DNA of 64,000 nt from positions 27,552 through 91,551 of the forward strand of contig NZ_NFJP01000015.1 of the NCBI RefSeq assembly GCF_002159915.1, read 5' to 3'. The position numbers and the translations under genes are program-made. Positions 38,376 through 46,254 of this stretch are shown piece by piece; position 1 is the stretch's first letter, and every line of letters begins with the position of its first letter. Source of the DNA: Gordonibacter sp. An230 (GTDB lineage Bacteria; Actinomycetota; Coriobacteriia; Coriobacteriales; Eggerthellaceae). The notes under the pieces are model-generated. The model saw nothing but the letters and a program-made list of their open reading frames with translations. It had not been told where the DNA came from and searched no databases.

Positions 38376-38882
38376 ATGCTCGAGAACATGGACGATTTAA
38401 CCTCGTGCTCCCTTTCGTATGTCGCTTCCATATTGGGTGGGAAATGGAAGCCCTTCATAGTGTGGTATCTGAGCATGGCTCCCGACAAAAGGGCTCGCTA
38501 TAGTGAATTGAGAAAAAGCATTCCTTACAACATATCCCATAAAATGTTTAGCCAGCATTTGAGCGAACTTGAGCAGGAGGGGATCATCGAGCGGATCGTC
38601 GTCGAGGCAAAGCCTCTGCATGTCGACTATTTGCTTACAAGAAAGGGTATTAGCTTCGCAAACGTCCTGTATTTCATCCGTGACTGGGGGGCTGTGTACG
38701 GAGGGTTTTCGGAAGAGACGCTGTTGAGAACAAAGGGGACAATGTGTAACGGGGCGGTAGTGTACGGAAGCTCAGACGGCGTCTCTCGGGCGGATGTCGG
38801 AGAGCGCATCATTTGGGAGTTCGATACCTCGAAGCTTTCTGCGCAAAGCGAGGGAGAGGGCGGGGGGATAAAGGAAGCATAA
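38376..38882 (+). CDS. HxlR-family transcriptional regulator
   Basis: 168 aa. A winged helix-turn-helix of the HxlR type occupies residues 8-100 (CSLSYVASILGGKWKPFIVWYL, YSELRKSIPYNISHKMFSQHLSELEQEGII, YLLTRKGISF). HxlR proteins often respond to aldehydes, quinones or other electrophiles. It is the first gene of the catabolic cluster and the only regulator in it, so it is the natural candidate to bind the motif shared by three downstream promoters. Confidence 0.88.
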   Translation: MLENMDDLTSCSLSYVASILGGKWKPFIVWYLSMAPDKRARYSELRKSIPYNISHKMFSQHLSELEQEGIIERIVVEAKPLHVDYLLTRKGISFANVLYFIRDWGAVYGGFSEETLLRTKGTMCNGAVVYGSSDGVSRADVGERIIWEFDTSKLSAQSEGEGGGIKEA

Positions 38883-39002
38883 CGGCCGTCTGCCGTCTCA
38901 TCGCCGGGTGTGCTGGTCGGTTGCCAAGAGGGCGGCCGGCCAAGCCGTCTTTGGAGCGATTGATCGTTCGACTCCTCACCTTTGGGTGAGAAACGCACTA
39001 TT

Positions 39003-39015
39003 AAGTGCGATATTG
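39003..39015 (+). promoter_or_regulatory. Shared cluster motif, copy 1 (AAGTGCGATATTG)
   Basis: Lies about 100 bases before the first EthD gene, within a perfect CGCACT-ATTA-AGTGCG inverted repeat (38994-39009). A GCTTACTTTT-like element (7 of 10) sits 29 bases upstream, as in the other two copies. Confidence 0.55.
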
Positions 39016-39113
39016 CATGCTTTTCGCGAGGTCGTAAGAATACGAGGCAAGGGCGCGTTCCAAGAAAACGCATGGCCCGATGACGGCGGAGAGGTGCAGA
39101 AAGGATGGTCGGC

Positions 39114-39815
39114 ATGATTTCGAGAATCAACTTACTCAAGAAGAAGGATGGGCTGAGTTCGGAAGAGTTCGCGGCGTACCTGACACAAGCGCATGGAAAG
39201 CTTGTAGGAACGATGCCTCATTTGAAAGGGTGCGAGGCGAATGTGGTCGTTGATAACGAGCAACGCTCGCCGTTTGATCGCGGTTCGACGGAGATCGATG
39301 GTTACACTGAGATGTTCTTCGATAGTTACGGCGACATGATGCGTGATATGGCCGCAATCGAAGACGCGCTTTCGGTTGATTACGCTCAATTCGCATCCCC
39401 CGACGTTCCGGCGCTTGTCGTGGTGAAAAAGGTGGACAAGCCCGTTGCCGCTTATCTGCAGGGCGAGAACCTGATCAAGCGGATGTCGTTTCTCGGACGC
39501 AAGGACGGCGTAAGCGCGGCAACGTTCCAAAAAGAGTGGTGGGAGATGCACTCCGCTCTGGTTAAGACGATGACTGGGTATGCCGGATACAATCAGAATC
39601 TCGTTATCGACCGGATCGTGCAGGGGGAGCCGGCATCGTTTGAAGCGTTGCCTATCGAAGGCGTAGTGGAGTTCTGGTTTGAGAACATGAAGGCTTTCGA
39701 CGAGTGCTACGGAACTTCGGCGTTTAAGCGCACAGGAGCCCATGGAGCTGAGTTCATCGATAACATCACGACGTATTTGGTGAAGTCGCAGCCTATTGTG
39801 CCAGTGCGACTCTGA
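39114..39815 (+). CDS. Tandem EthD-domain protein 1
   Basis: 233 aa, two dimeric alpha-beta barrel (EthD-like) halves. The first begins MISRINLLKKKDGLSSEEF and the second at about residue 123 (IKRMSFLGRKDGVSAATF). Conserved stretches are EMFFDSYGDM, GYNQNLVIDR and VEFWFENM. EthD-like proteins act as small-molecule-binding or cyclase/monooxygenase accessory proteins; no catalytic role can be read. The start is placed at 39114 by comparison with its paralogues. Two more copies lie at 43372 and 49838. Confidence 0.82.
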   Translation: MISRINLLKKKDGLSSEEFAAYLTQAHGKLVGTMPHLKGCEANVVVDNEQRSPFDRGSTEIDGYTEMFFDSYGDMMRDMAAIEDALSVDYAQFASPDVPALVVVKKVDKPVAAYLQGENLIKRMSFLGRKDGVSAATFQKEWWEMHSALVKTMTGYAGYNQNLVIDRIVQGEPASFEALPIEGVVEFWFENMKAFDECYGTSAFKRTGAHGAEFIDNITTYLVKSQPIVPVRL

Positions 39816-40307
39816 TATGTGGGGCTAAGAAGGGGCAGCTCCTTTTCCTTCTTTCGACTGTGGGCGGCAAACAGCGTGATGCGTTATATCCGGCGCGCGC
39901 ATATGCGCGCGCCTTCAGTTTGGGAAAGAGGGTCGGTGCGAGGTGGGCGTGTTTCCCAATAAGAACGGTTCGAGGGCAAGCACCGCTTACTTTTTCGTAT
40001 GTTTCTGACTTCAAAGTGCGTTATTGAAGTCGATTTTGAATACTCGCATCATGCGGGTAGGGGAAAGCTTGCGGTAATGGGACTTCCCGCGGGAAATCGT
40101 GTAGATGTCGGAAGCGTGAAAGCTTGGGTGAAGCTGTCCAAGCTGCCATGTTTGCCTTCCCGGTCAAAATGTCAGTGTCTTAAGCCGTGCGAGCGCATCG
40201 GTGAGAGGCGGTATAGCGCAAGAGAGGGAGGTGGTCTAGCTGCCGAGTGCTCATGATTCATTATAAGTTGCGTGACCGTCTTGGGATCTTTCGGGAGAGG
40301 ATGAGAT
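39816..40307. other. Promoter region of the MHS transporter
   Basis: Holds motif copy 2 (40014-40026) within a palindrome. No gene is supported. Confidence 0.5.
40007..40031 (+). promoter_or_regulatory. Shared cluster motif, copy 2, in a GACTTCAA palindrome
   Basis: AAGTGCGTTATTG (40014-40026) overlaps an inverted repeat GACTTCAA-N9-TTGAAGTC. GCTTACTTTT lies exactly 29 bases upstream (39985), the same distance as in copy 3. Confidence 0.6.
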
Positions 40308-41612
40308 ATGGAGGCACCTACGGTACCCGAAAAGAAGAAGACCTCGCTTGCTAGGGCGGTGTTTTCAGGAAGTCTTGGGAACATGCTGGAATGGTTTGAC
40401 TACGGATTGTACGGATACTTCGCAACGATCATTTCCAGGGACTTCTTTGTTTCCGACGATCCGATCGTCGGACTTTTGCTCAGTTTTCTGGTGTTTGGTA
40501 CAGGTTTTCTCGTTCGTCCTATCGGCGGCATTCTTATTGGCATGTACGCCGACAAGCATGGGAGGATAAAGGCCTTGACGCTCACGATCCTCTGCATGGG
40601 GGTATGCACTCTGTGCATGGGTCTTCTGCCTACGTATTCCCAGGTGGGAATTGTCGCGCCCATCCTCTTGACCGTATTGCGCCTTCTGCAAGGTTTGGCG
40701 ACAGGTGGGGAATTCGGATCGTCGCTCACGTTCATCGCAGAATACGGAACGCCGAACAACAGGGCCTTCCTCGTGAGTTGGCAGCCGTTCAGCGTGGGAT
40801 GCGGCCTTCTTCTCGGCTCTGCGGCAGGTTTGCTTGTCACGACGATCCTGCCCGAGGCAGCGTTGTATGATTGGGGATGGCGCGTGCCGTTTGCCTGCGG
40901 AATACTGATCGCTGTCTATGGCGTTCACATGCGCAAGAACGTCCCTGACTCTCCGGAGTTTCTCAAGATGAAAGAGCAGGAGGGTGGGACGGACGAGCCC
41001 CATGCGCCCGTCAAAGATCTGTTTCTTCGTTACAAGAAGCCCATCGTCACGGTGGTGGGTCTGCTTGTGGGCTCCAGCGCGACGTACTACCTTCTGATAA
41101 CTTATATGCCCACCTACATTTCGGAGTTCATGGACACCTCGCTATCGAGCGCATTTGTGGTCAACACTTCGGTCATCGCGATCTATCTGCTCTTGTGTCC
41201 CGTTATGGGTATGCTTATCGACAGGATAGGAAGACGAAAATGCCTGATCGTTGGCTGCTTGGGGTTCCTTCTTTTGTCTTATCCTGTTTTCTCGGTGCTG
41301 GTGCAGCAGACGAACGCTGCTATCATGATCGCGCTGTTGGGGATTCTCATCGTTTTCCAGACGATCCTCGCGGTGGCCATTGCGGTTGTCTCTGCCGAAG
41401 TGTTCCCCACCAAGCTCCGCAACAGCGGCGTGGGCTTTTCCTACAATCTCGCAGCGGCCATCTTTGGCGGCTTGGCTCCTCTTGCGGCAACTGCGCTCAT
41501 AGCGGCGACAGGAGATCAGCTGTCCATTACGTATCTGATTCTCGGAGCTATCCTTATTACGTTTTTGACCAGCGTCTTTCTTCTGAAAGGGTTTTACTCC
41601 AAGGAAGGGTGA
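40308..41612 (+). CDS. MFS transporter, metabolite:H+ symporter type
   Basis: 434 aa with about 12 hydrophobic helices. The N-terminus GNMLEWFDYGLYG is the signature of the MHS branch (shikimate, proline/betaine, aromatic and dicarboxylic acid symporters). The loop 2-3 motif GMYADKHGRIKAL and its later repeat DRIGRRKCLI are intact. GGGAGAGG precedes ATG. Likely imports an organic acid or aromatic substrate for the cluster (inference). Confidence 0.88.
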   Translation: MEAPTVPEKKKTSLARAVFSGSLGNMLEWFDYGLYGYFATIISRDFFVSDDPIVGLLLSFLVFGTGFLVRPIGGILIGMYADKHGRIKALTLTILCMGVCTLCMGLLPTYSQVGIVAPILLTVLRLLQGLATGGEFGSSLTFIAEYGTPNNRAFLVSWQPFSVGCGLLLGSAAGLLVTTILPEAALYDWGWRVPFACGILIAVYGVHMRKNVPDSPEFLKMKEQEGGTDEPHAPVKDLFLRYKKPIVTVVGLLVGSSATYYLLITYMPTYISEFMDTSLSSAFVVNTSVIAIYLLLCPVMGMLIDRIGRRKCLIVGCLGFLLLSYPVFSVLVQQTNAAIMIALLGILIVFQTILAVAIAVVSAEVFPTKLRNSGVGFSYNLAAAIFGGLAPLAATALIAATGDQLSITYLILGAILITFLTSVFLLKGFYSKEG

Positions 41613-41723
41613 TCGGGATTGCCGGCGCGTTCTGATTTTTCGAGCGCAGGGGAAAGGGGCGCTTTCTCCTGCGCTCCTTCCGCATTTTGAAGCGCTCTGC
41701 CGTTTTTTGAGGGGGGGTGCGGT

Positions 41724-43112
41724 GTGGCCGGCGCGAAGGACCTCTTGCTCGTTGCGAAAAGCGCAGTCACCTTTTGCTTCGGTATAAGCTTTATCGCGAA
41801 CATGTTTCTGGAATCTCCGTTGATCGACTCCCTGAATTTGGGTTTGATGACCGCTGTGGTTGCACTGAGCTTCGTTTCTTCAAAGGGGTCGGCGAGAACA
41901 ATCGGCACGTTGCTGCTGTTTTCGGGTGCTGTCTTGCTCATCTGCTCGCATGCGCCGCTTTCCGCATGGAAACAGGCCTTGCAGGAAAACTCTCAGCTTG
42001 TTGTCATGTTCATCATGGTGCCGCTTTTGGGAATTCCGATTCGCTGCGGTGGGTATGGCGATCCGTTGCGTAAGGCGTTTGGTCGGCATGCGGGTACTGG
42101 CACGCGTTACTATGCTCTGGTAAGCGTCATGACCGCCCTTCTGGGCGTTTTGTTGAGCATTGCAGCTGTCCCTCTTTCTTACGAGATATCACGGACAAGC
42201 CACCACTGCGAAAGAAAAGAACTAATAAGTGCGGCTTTGAGCAGGGGATTCGTTACTTGTATGATTTGGGCGCCAACGTCGGCGACAATTGCGCTGACAG
42301 TTCAATTGACGGGCGTCGATTGGATGGAGCTTTTCCCTGCCGCTTTCGCATGCGCGCTTCTCGCCGGCGCTGTTGGCGCCCTTATGGTTTGCGTTGGGGA
42401 AAAGGGGAGGGCTTCTCCTCGCGCGACGGAAACGAGCGAGGATCGTTCGGATGTGCCCGATTTGCCGAAAATCATCGAACTATGCGTGTTCTTTTTGGCT
42501 CTGATCGCTTTCATAATTGCTCTTTCCCAGATGGCGGGATTGTCCGTTATCGTTGCGGTTGCTACGGCATCGCTTCTCCTTCCTGCTGCGTGGATGATGG
42601 GCATCGGGAAGTTGCCGGTATATGAAAAAGAGCTCAGAGAGGAGTACTTCAAAAGAAAGCTTCCATTGGCGGGAAACCAGATAGCGCTCTTCGTCGGAGC
42701 AGGGTTTTTCGCGCAGGGTATGAGCTCTTCTCATGCGGGCGACGTTCTGGCAGGGGCGCTTGCGCAGTCAGTAGGGCAGAGCGTGTTGCTGCTCACTGTG
42801 GCGGTGATCGGTCTCACTTTGGCAACCTCGGCCGTTGGCATCCATCCTGTCGCGATTGTTGCCGCGGCAGGAGGGGTCATGAACGCTTCCGGATGCGGTG
42901 TCACGCCTGTCTATGCAGCGCTTGTTTTGTCAATTAGCTGGGCGATGGGAAATGCGCTCTGCCCGGCGTCTGCGAATGTCGTTGCCGTCTCCAATTTGGT
43001 CGGGCGGTCGCCAGTTGAGGTCAGTTTGCGATGGAACGGGCCGTACGTGTTAGTTACTTCATCTGTGCTGGTGTTGGCGCTCTTGTTCATGAGGATGGCC
43101 AGGTTGGTGTAG
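41724..43112 (+). CDS. Polytopic membrane permease, family uncertain
   Basis: 462 aa with about 11-12 hydrophobic segments. It is not recognised with certainty; the two-halved layout and a conserved loop (NALCPASANVVAVSNLVGRSP) recall ion-transporter-superfamily carriers. The cytoplasmic centre (about 225-250) is charged. GTG start at 41724 with GAGGGGGGG upstream. It lies 111 bp after the MHS transporter and is probably co-transcribed. Substrate or product transport for the cluster is inferred from position alone. Confidence 0.65.
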   Translation: MAGAKDLLLVAKSAVTFCFGISFIANMFLESPLIDSLNLGLMTAVVALSFVSSKGSARTIGTLLLFSGAVLLICSHAPLSAWKQALQENSQLVVMFIMVPLLGIPIRCGGYGDPLRKAFGRHAGTGTRYYALVSVMTALLGVLLSIAAVPLSYEISRTSHHCERKELISAALSRGFVTCMIWAPTSATIALTVQLTGVDWMELFPAAFACALLAGAVGALMVCVGEKGRASPRATETSEDRSDVPDLPKIIELCVFFLALIAFIIALSQMAGLSVIVAVATASLLLPAAWMMGIGKLPVYEKELREEYFKRKLPLAGNQIALFVGAGFFAQGMSSSHAGDVLAGALAQSVGQSVLLLTVAVIGLTLATSAVGIHPVAIVAAAGGVMNASGCGVTPVYAALVLSISWAMGNALCPASANVVAVSNLVGRSPVEVSLRWNGPYVLVTSSVLVLALLFMRMARLV

Positions 43113-43193
43113 TGGAATCCCCGTTTCGCGATTCGAAGAATTGCTGTGCGATTGGGGAGGAGATGCTTACTTTTCAGTGCCCTTATGAGTTTG

Positions 43194-43206
43194 AAGTGCG
43201 TTATTG
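43194..43206 (+). promoter_or_regulatory. Shared cluster motif, copy 3 (AAGTGCGTTATTG)
   Basis: Identical over 13 bases to copy 2, with GCTTACTTTT at 43165, again 29 bases upstream. It lies about 165 bases ahead of the long operon beginning at 43372. Confidence 0.65.
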
Positions 43207-43371
43207 AGGCCTGCTTCGTATGGCCGTAGCATACGGTTGTGCAAGGCCTTTGCATAGCCCACGTTCTTAGCGAATGTGCGCGACGGTTTCAATGCGGCAG
43301 TATCTTCGCAGATAAAAACGATGTTTAAGCTGTGGCACCTTTTGCACGTCCAATCCGGAAAGGATGTTTTC

Positions 43372-44067
43372 GTGATCAGCAGATGCGGTTTGATGCAAAA
43401 GCGGGAGGACATGAGTGCCGAGGAATTCCAAAGCTACTGGTTGAACGTTCACGGCCCCATCGCCAGCGCCATGACGAACTTGCGTCAGTACGACCAGCAC
43501 GTCGTGGTCGGTGCGGAGCCTTCCCGTGCTCAGGGTCCGGTGCGTATCGACGGGTACTCGGAGTTGCAGTTCGACAGCTATGGCGACATGCTCGAGGGTG
43601 TGGAGTCGCTGCAGGGCGAGGGGGCGAACGATGTCCCGCTGTTCGCCAACCCCCACTGCCCGATTCTCGTGCTGGCCAAGCGCAGCGTCGTCAAGATCCC
43701 CGAGCACCTGCGCGGCAAGAAGCTCATCCAACGCGTGTCGTTCCTCGGTCGCGCCGAGGGCGTGAGCTCCGAGTGCTTCGCCAAGGAATGGTGGAACGTT
43801 CATGATCGCCTGGTGCAGACCATCCCCGGATGCGTGGGCTATAACCAAGACCTCGTCATCGATCGCATCGACGGCGGCGTGTCCGTGCCGTATGACGAAC
43901 TACCGGTTGAGGGCCTGGTGGAGCTGTGGTTCGAAACGCAAGAGGCGCTTGAGGAGTTCTGCGCATCGCCCGAATTCGCCCGCGCGTCTGCGCATGCTGC
44001 GGAATTCGTCGGAACCATCGACACCTACCTGACCGAGACCTATCCCGTGGTCGCGCCCTCCGTTTAG
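43372..44067 (+). CDS. Tandem EthD-domain protein 2
   Basis: 231 aa, paralogue of the proteins at 39114 and 49838. The GTG start (VISRCGLMQKREDMSAEEF) is chosen because it aligns with the MISR start of the paralogues and has GGAAAGGA upstream; earlier in-frame starts would add a non-homologous leader. The second barrel begins IQRVSFLGRAEGVSSECF; GYNQDLVIDR and LVELWFET are conserved. It is first in a run of nine closely spaced plus-strand genes ending at 53603. Marked GC rise relative to the preceding permease. Confidence 0.8.
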   Translation: MISRCGLMQKREDMSAEEFQSYWLNVHGPIASAMTNLRQYDQHVVVGAEPSRAQGPVRIDGYSELQFDSYGDMLEGVESLQGEGANDVPLFANPHCPILVLAKRSVVKIPEHLRGKKLIQRVSFLGRAEGVSSECFAKEWWNVHDRLVQTIPGCVGYNQDLVIDRIDGGVSVPYDELPVEGLVELWFETQEALEEFCASPEFARASAHAAEFVGTIDTYLTETYPVVAPSV

Positions 44068-44129
44068 GAAGGCGTACTCGCCGAGCACCAACACGATGCA
44101 GCTTATTGAATGAGAAGGGGAACAACGCT

Positions 44130-46229
44130 ATGAGAGCTTATGACAAGTTGCTTGAGCCGATAACCATCGGCACCCACACTTGGCGCAATCGCATGGTCAA
44201 AGCGCCGTCGTCCGCGATGTCGTGGGATCCGGGCCAGTTCTGCAACGACCGCATCGTCGGTCTGTACGACGCCATCTCCAAAGGCGGCGCATCGGCCATC
44301 ATCCTGGGCGGCATGATTTGCGACGACCCCGCCACCCTCATCGACGATGCCGACGGCGGCGTGTACACCGTGGAAACCTATCCGCTTGGCGGCCTGTACG
44401 ACGACAAGTTCATTCCGGGCCTGACCAAGCTTGCCAACGTCGTGCACGACAACGGGTGCGAGCTCATCGCCCAGATCTTCCAAAACGGCGCCGCCATCAA
44501 GACGAAGGGAGGGGCGTGGTGCTCGTCCACACTGAGCGCAGAGGAGCTTCCGAGTCCCGAGCCGTACTGCCATCCTACGCGCGGCTTGTCCCTTGAGGAG
44601 ATCGCCGCGTTCAAAGAGCGCTACATCGACGCCGCCGAGCGTGCGAAGAAGGCCGGCCTCGACGGCATCGAGGTGCACGCGGCGAACGGCTATTTCCTGC
44701 TGAGCTTCGCCTCGCGCGTGTGGAATCATCGCGACGACCAGTACGGTTGCCAATCGATCGAGAACCGCACGCGCCTGGCGTGCGAGATCATCCGGGGCGT
44801 GAAGGAGCGTTGCGGCGAGGACTTCATCGTGGGCGTGCGCACGAACGGCCAGGAGTACGGCCATCCGGATGCCATCACCATCGAGGAGGGCGTCGAGATC
44901 GCGAAGTTCTACGATGCCGCCGGCGCCGACTACATCAGCGTGACGGGCTACGGCTACGGCCCGGTTCCCATGCAGTTCGCGCTCGATTACTGGATGTACC
45001 CGTCGCCCGACGACGACATGAAGCAGTACCTCGACCGTTTGGATGGCGAAGGCCTCTCCATCCCCCCGGCCGCCGCCATCAAACAGGCCGTGTCCGCTCC
45101 CGTGTTCGGCGTCGGGTTCGCCACGCCGGAAAAGGCCGAAGCGGCGCTCGAGAAGGGCGAGGTCGACCTGGCCATGTTCGCGCGCGGCCTGTGGGCCGAC
45201 CCCGACATGCCCAACAAGATCGCGGAAGGGCGCGCGCAGGACATCCGCCGCTGCAACCATTGCGCGACGTGCGACGAGCTGCGCATGAACGAGACGCCGC
45301 ACCGCCGCTGCCGCGTGAACCCGGCGTTTCTCCGCGAGCGCGAAATGGCCGTCGTGCCCGCGAAGGCGAAGAAGAAGGTGCTCGTGGTGGGCGCCGGCGC
45401 AGCGGGGCTCGAGGCCGCTCGCGTGGCCGCCGAGCGCGGCCACGAGGTCGTGCTGTGCGAGAAGGAGTCCGTCTTGGCTCTCGAGCTGAACCTGGCCACC
45501 ATGGTGAAGGGCACCGTGTGCGAGAACGTACCCGCGCTCATCGACTGGCTGACGTCCCAGGCCAAGAAGACGCCAGGGCTGACCATCAAGACCAAGACGA
45601 CGGTGACGCCCGACTACGTGCGCGCCATGAAGCCCGACGCCATCATCGTTGCAACCGGCGGGGTGTACGGCACGCCTGATATCCCGGGCATCGACCTCGG
45701 CATCGTTTCCACGGTTCCCCAGCTCACCCGCTTGGCAGAAAAGCCCCTCAGGCTCTTCGGCGCGAACGCCATCAACAAGCTTTCGCAGATCGCCCTGCCG
45801 GGCATCGGCAAGAACTGCGTCGTGCTCGGCGCTCAAATCGAGGGGGTGCAGGGCGCCATCTTCCTGCGCAAGCGCGGCAAGAACGTCACCGTGCTCGAGG
45901 ACTTGGACACGGTGGGCGAGGGCCTGCCGCCGCGCTACAAGAGCCGCTCGCTCAAGTGGCTGCAGGACAACGGCGTGGATATCGTCGCCGGCGTGGAGTA
46001 CCGCTCGATCGACAAGCGCGGCATCGCGTACGCCAAAGACGGCGAAGAGCGCTACCTCAAGGCCGACAGCATCCTCGTGTTCAAGTCTCCTGGTTCCGGC
46101 TTGAGCTTGTACGACCAGCTGAAAGACCTTGCTCCCGAGGTGTATCCCATCGGCGCATGCAAGGGGCCTGGCAGCACGCTCATGGTCGACGCGGTGGGCC
46201 AGGGACGCGCCGCGGCGCTCAAGCTGTAA
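44130..46229 (+). CDS. FeS-flavin NADH:flavin oxidoreductase (OYE/BaiCD-like) 1
   Basis: 699 aa. An FMN-binding TIM barrel fills residues 1-340 (YDKLLEPITIGTHTWRNRMVKAP, EVHAANGYFLLSFASRVWN). A [4Fe-4S] cysteine group follows (CNHCATCDEL ... RRCRVNP, about 375-395), then an FAD/NAD(P) half beginning VLVVGAGAAGLEAARVAAERG. This is the architecture of 2,4-dienoyl-CoA reductase and of BaiCD/BaiH, which reduce conjugated C=C bonds. The helix motif reads AANGY where many relatives have AHGY. AAGGGG precedes ATG. Confidence 0.9.
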   Translation: MRAYDKLLEPITIGTHTWRNRMVKAPSSAMSWDPGQFCNDRIVGLYDAISKGGASAIILGGMICDDPATLIDDADGGVYTVETYPLGGLYDDKFIPGLTKLANVVHDNGCELIAQIFQNGAAIKTKGGAWCSSTLSAEELPSPEPYCHPTRGLSLEEIAAFKERYIDAAERAKKAGLDGIEVHAANGYFLLSFASRVWNHRDDQYGCQSIENRTRLACEIIRGVKERCGEDFIVGVRTNGQEYGHPDAITIEEGVEIAKFYDAAGADYISVTGYGYGPVPMQFALDYWMYPSPDDDMKQYLDRLDGEGLSIPPAAAIKQAVSAPVFGVGFATPEKAEAALEKGEVDLAMFARGLWADPDMPNKIAEGRAQDIRRCNHCATCDELRMNETPHRRCRVNPAFLREREMAVVPAKAKKKVLVVGAGAAGLEAARVAAERGHEVVLCEKESVLALELNLATMVKGTVCENVPALIDWLTSQAKKTPGLTIKTKTTVTPDYVRAMKPDAIIVATGGVYGTPDIPGIDLGIVSTVPQLTRLAEKPLRLFGANAINKLSQIALPGIGKNCVVLGAQIEGVQGAIFLRKRGKNVTVLEDLDTVGEGLPPRYKSRSLKWLQDNGVDIVAGVEYRSIDKRGIAYAKDGEERYLKADSILVFKSPGSGLSLYDQLKDLAPEVYPIGACKGPGSTLMVDAVGQGRAAALKL

Positions 46230-46254
46230 TCGGAAGACTTGGGAGGGGAGTTGC

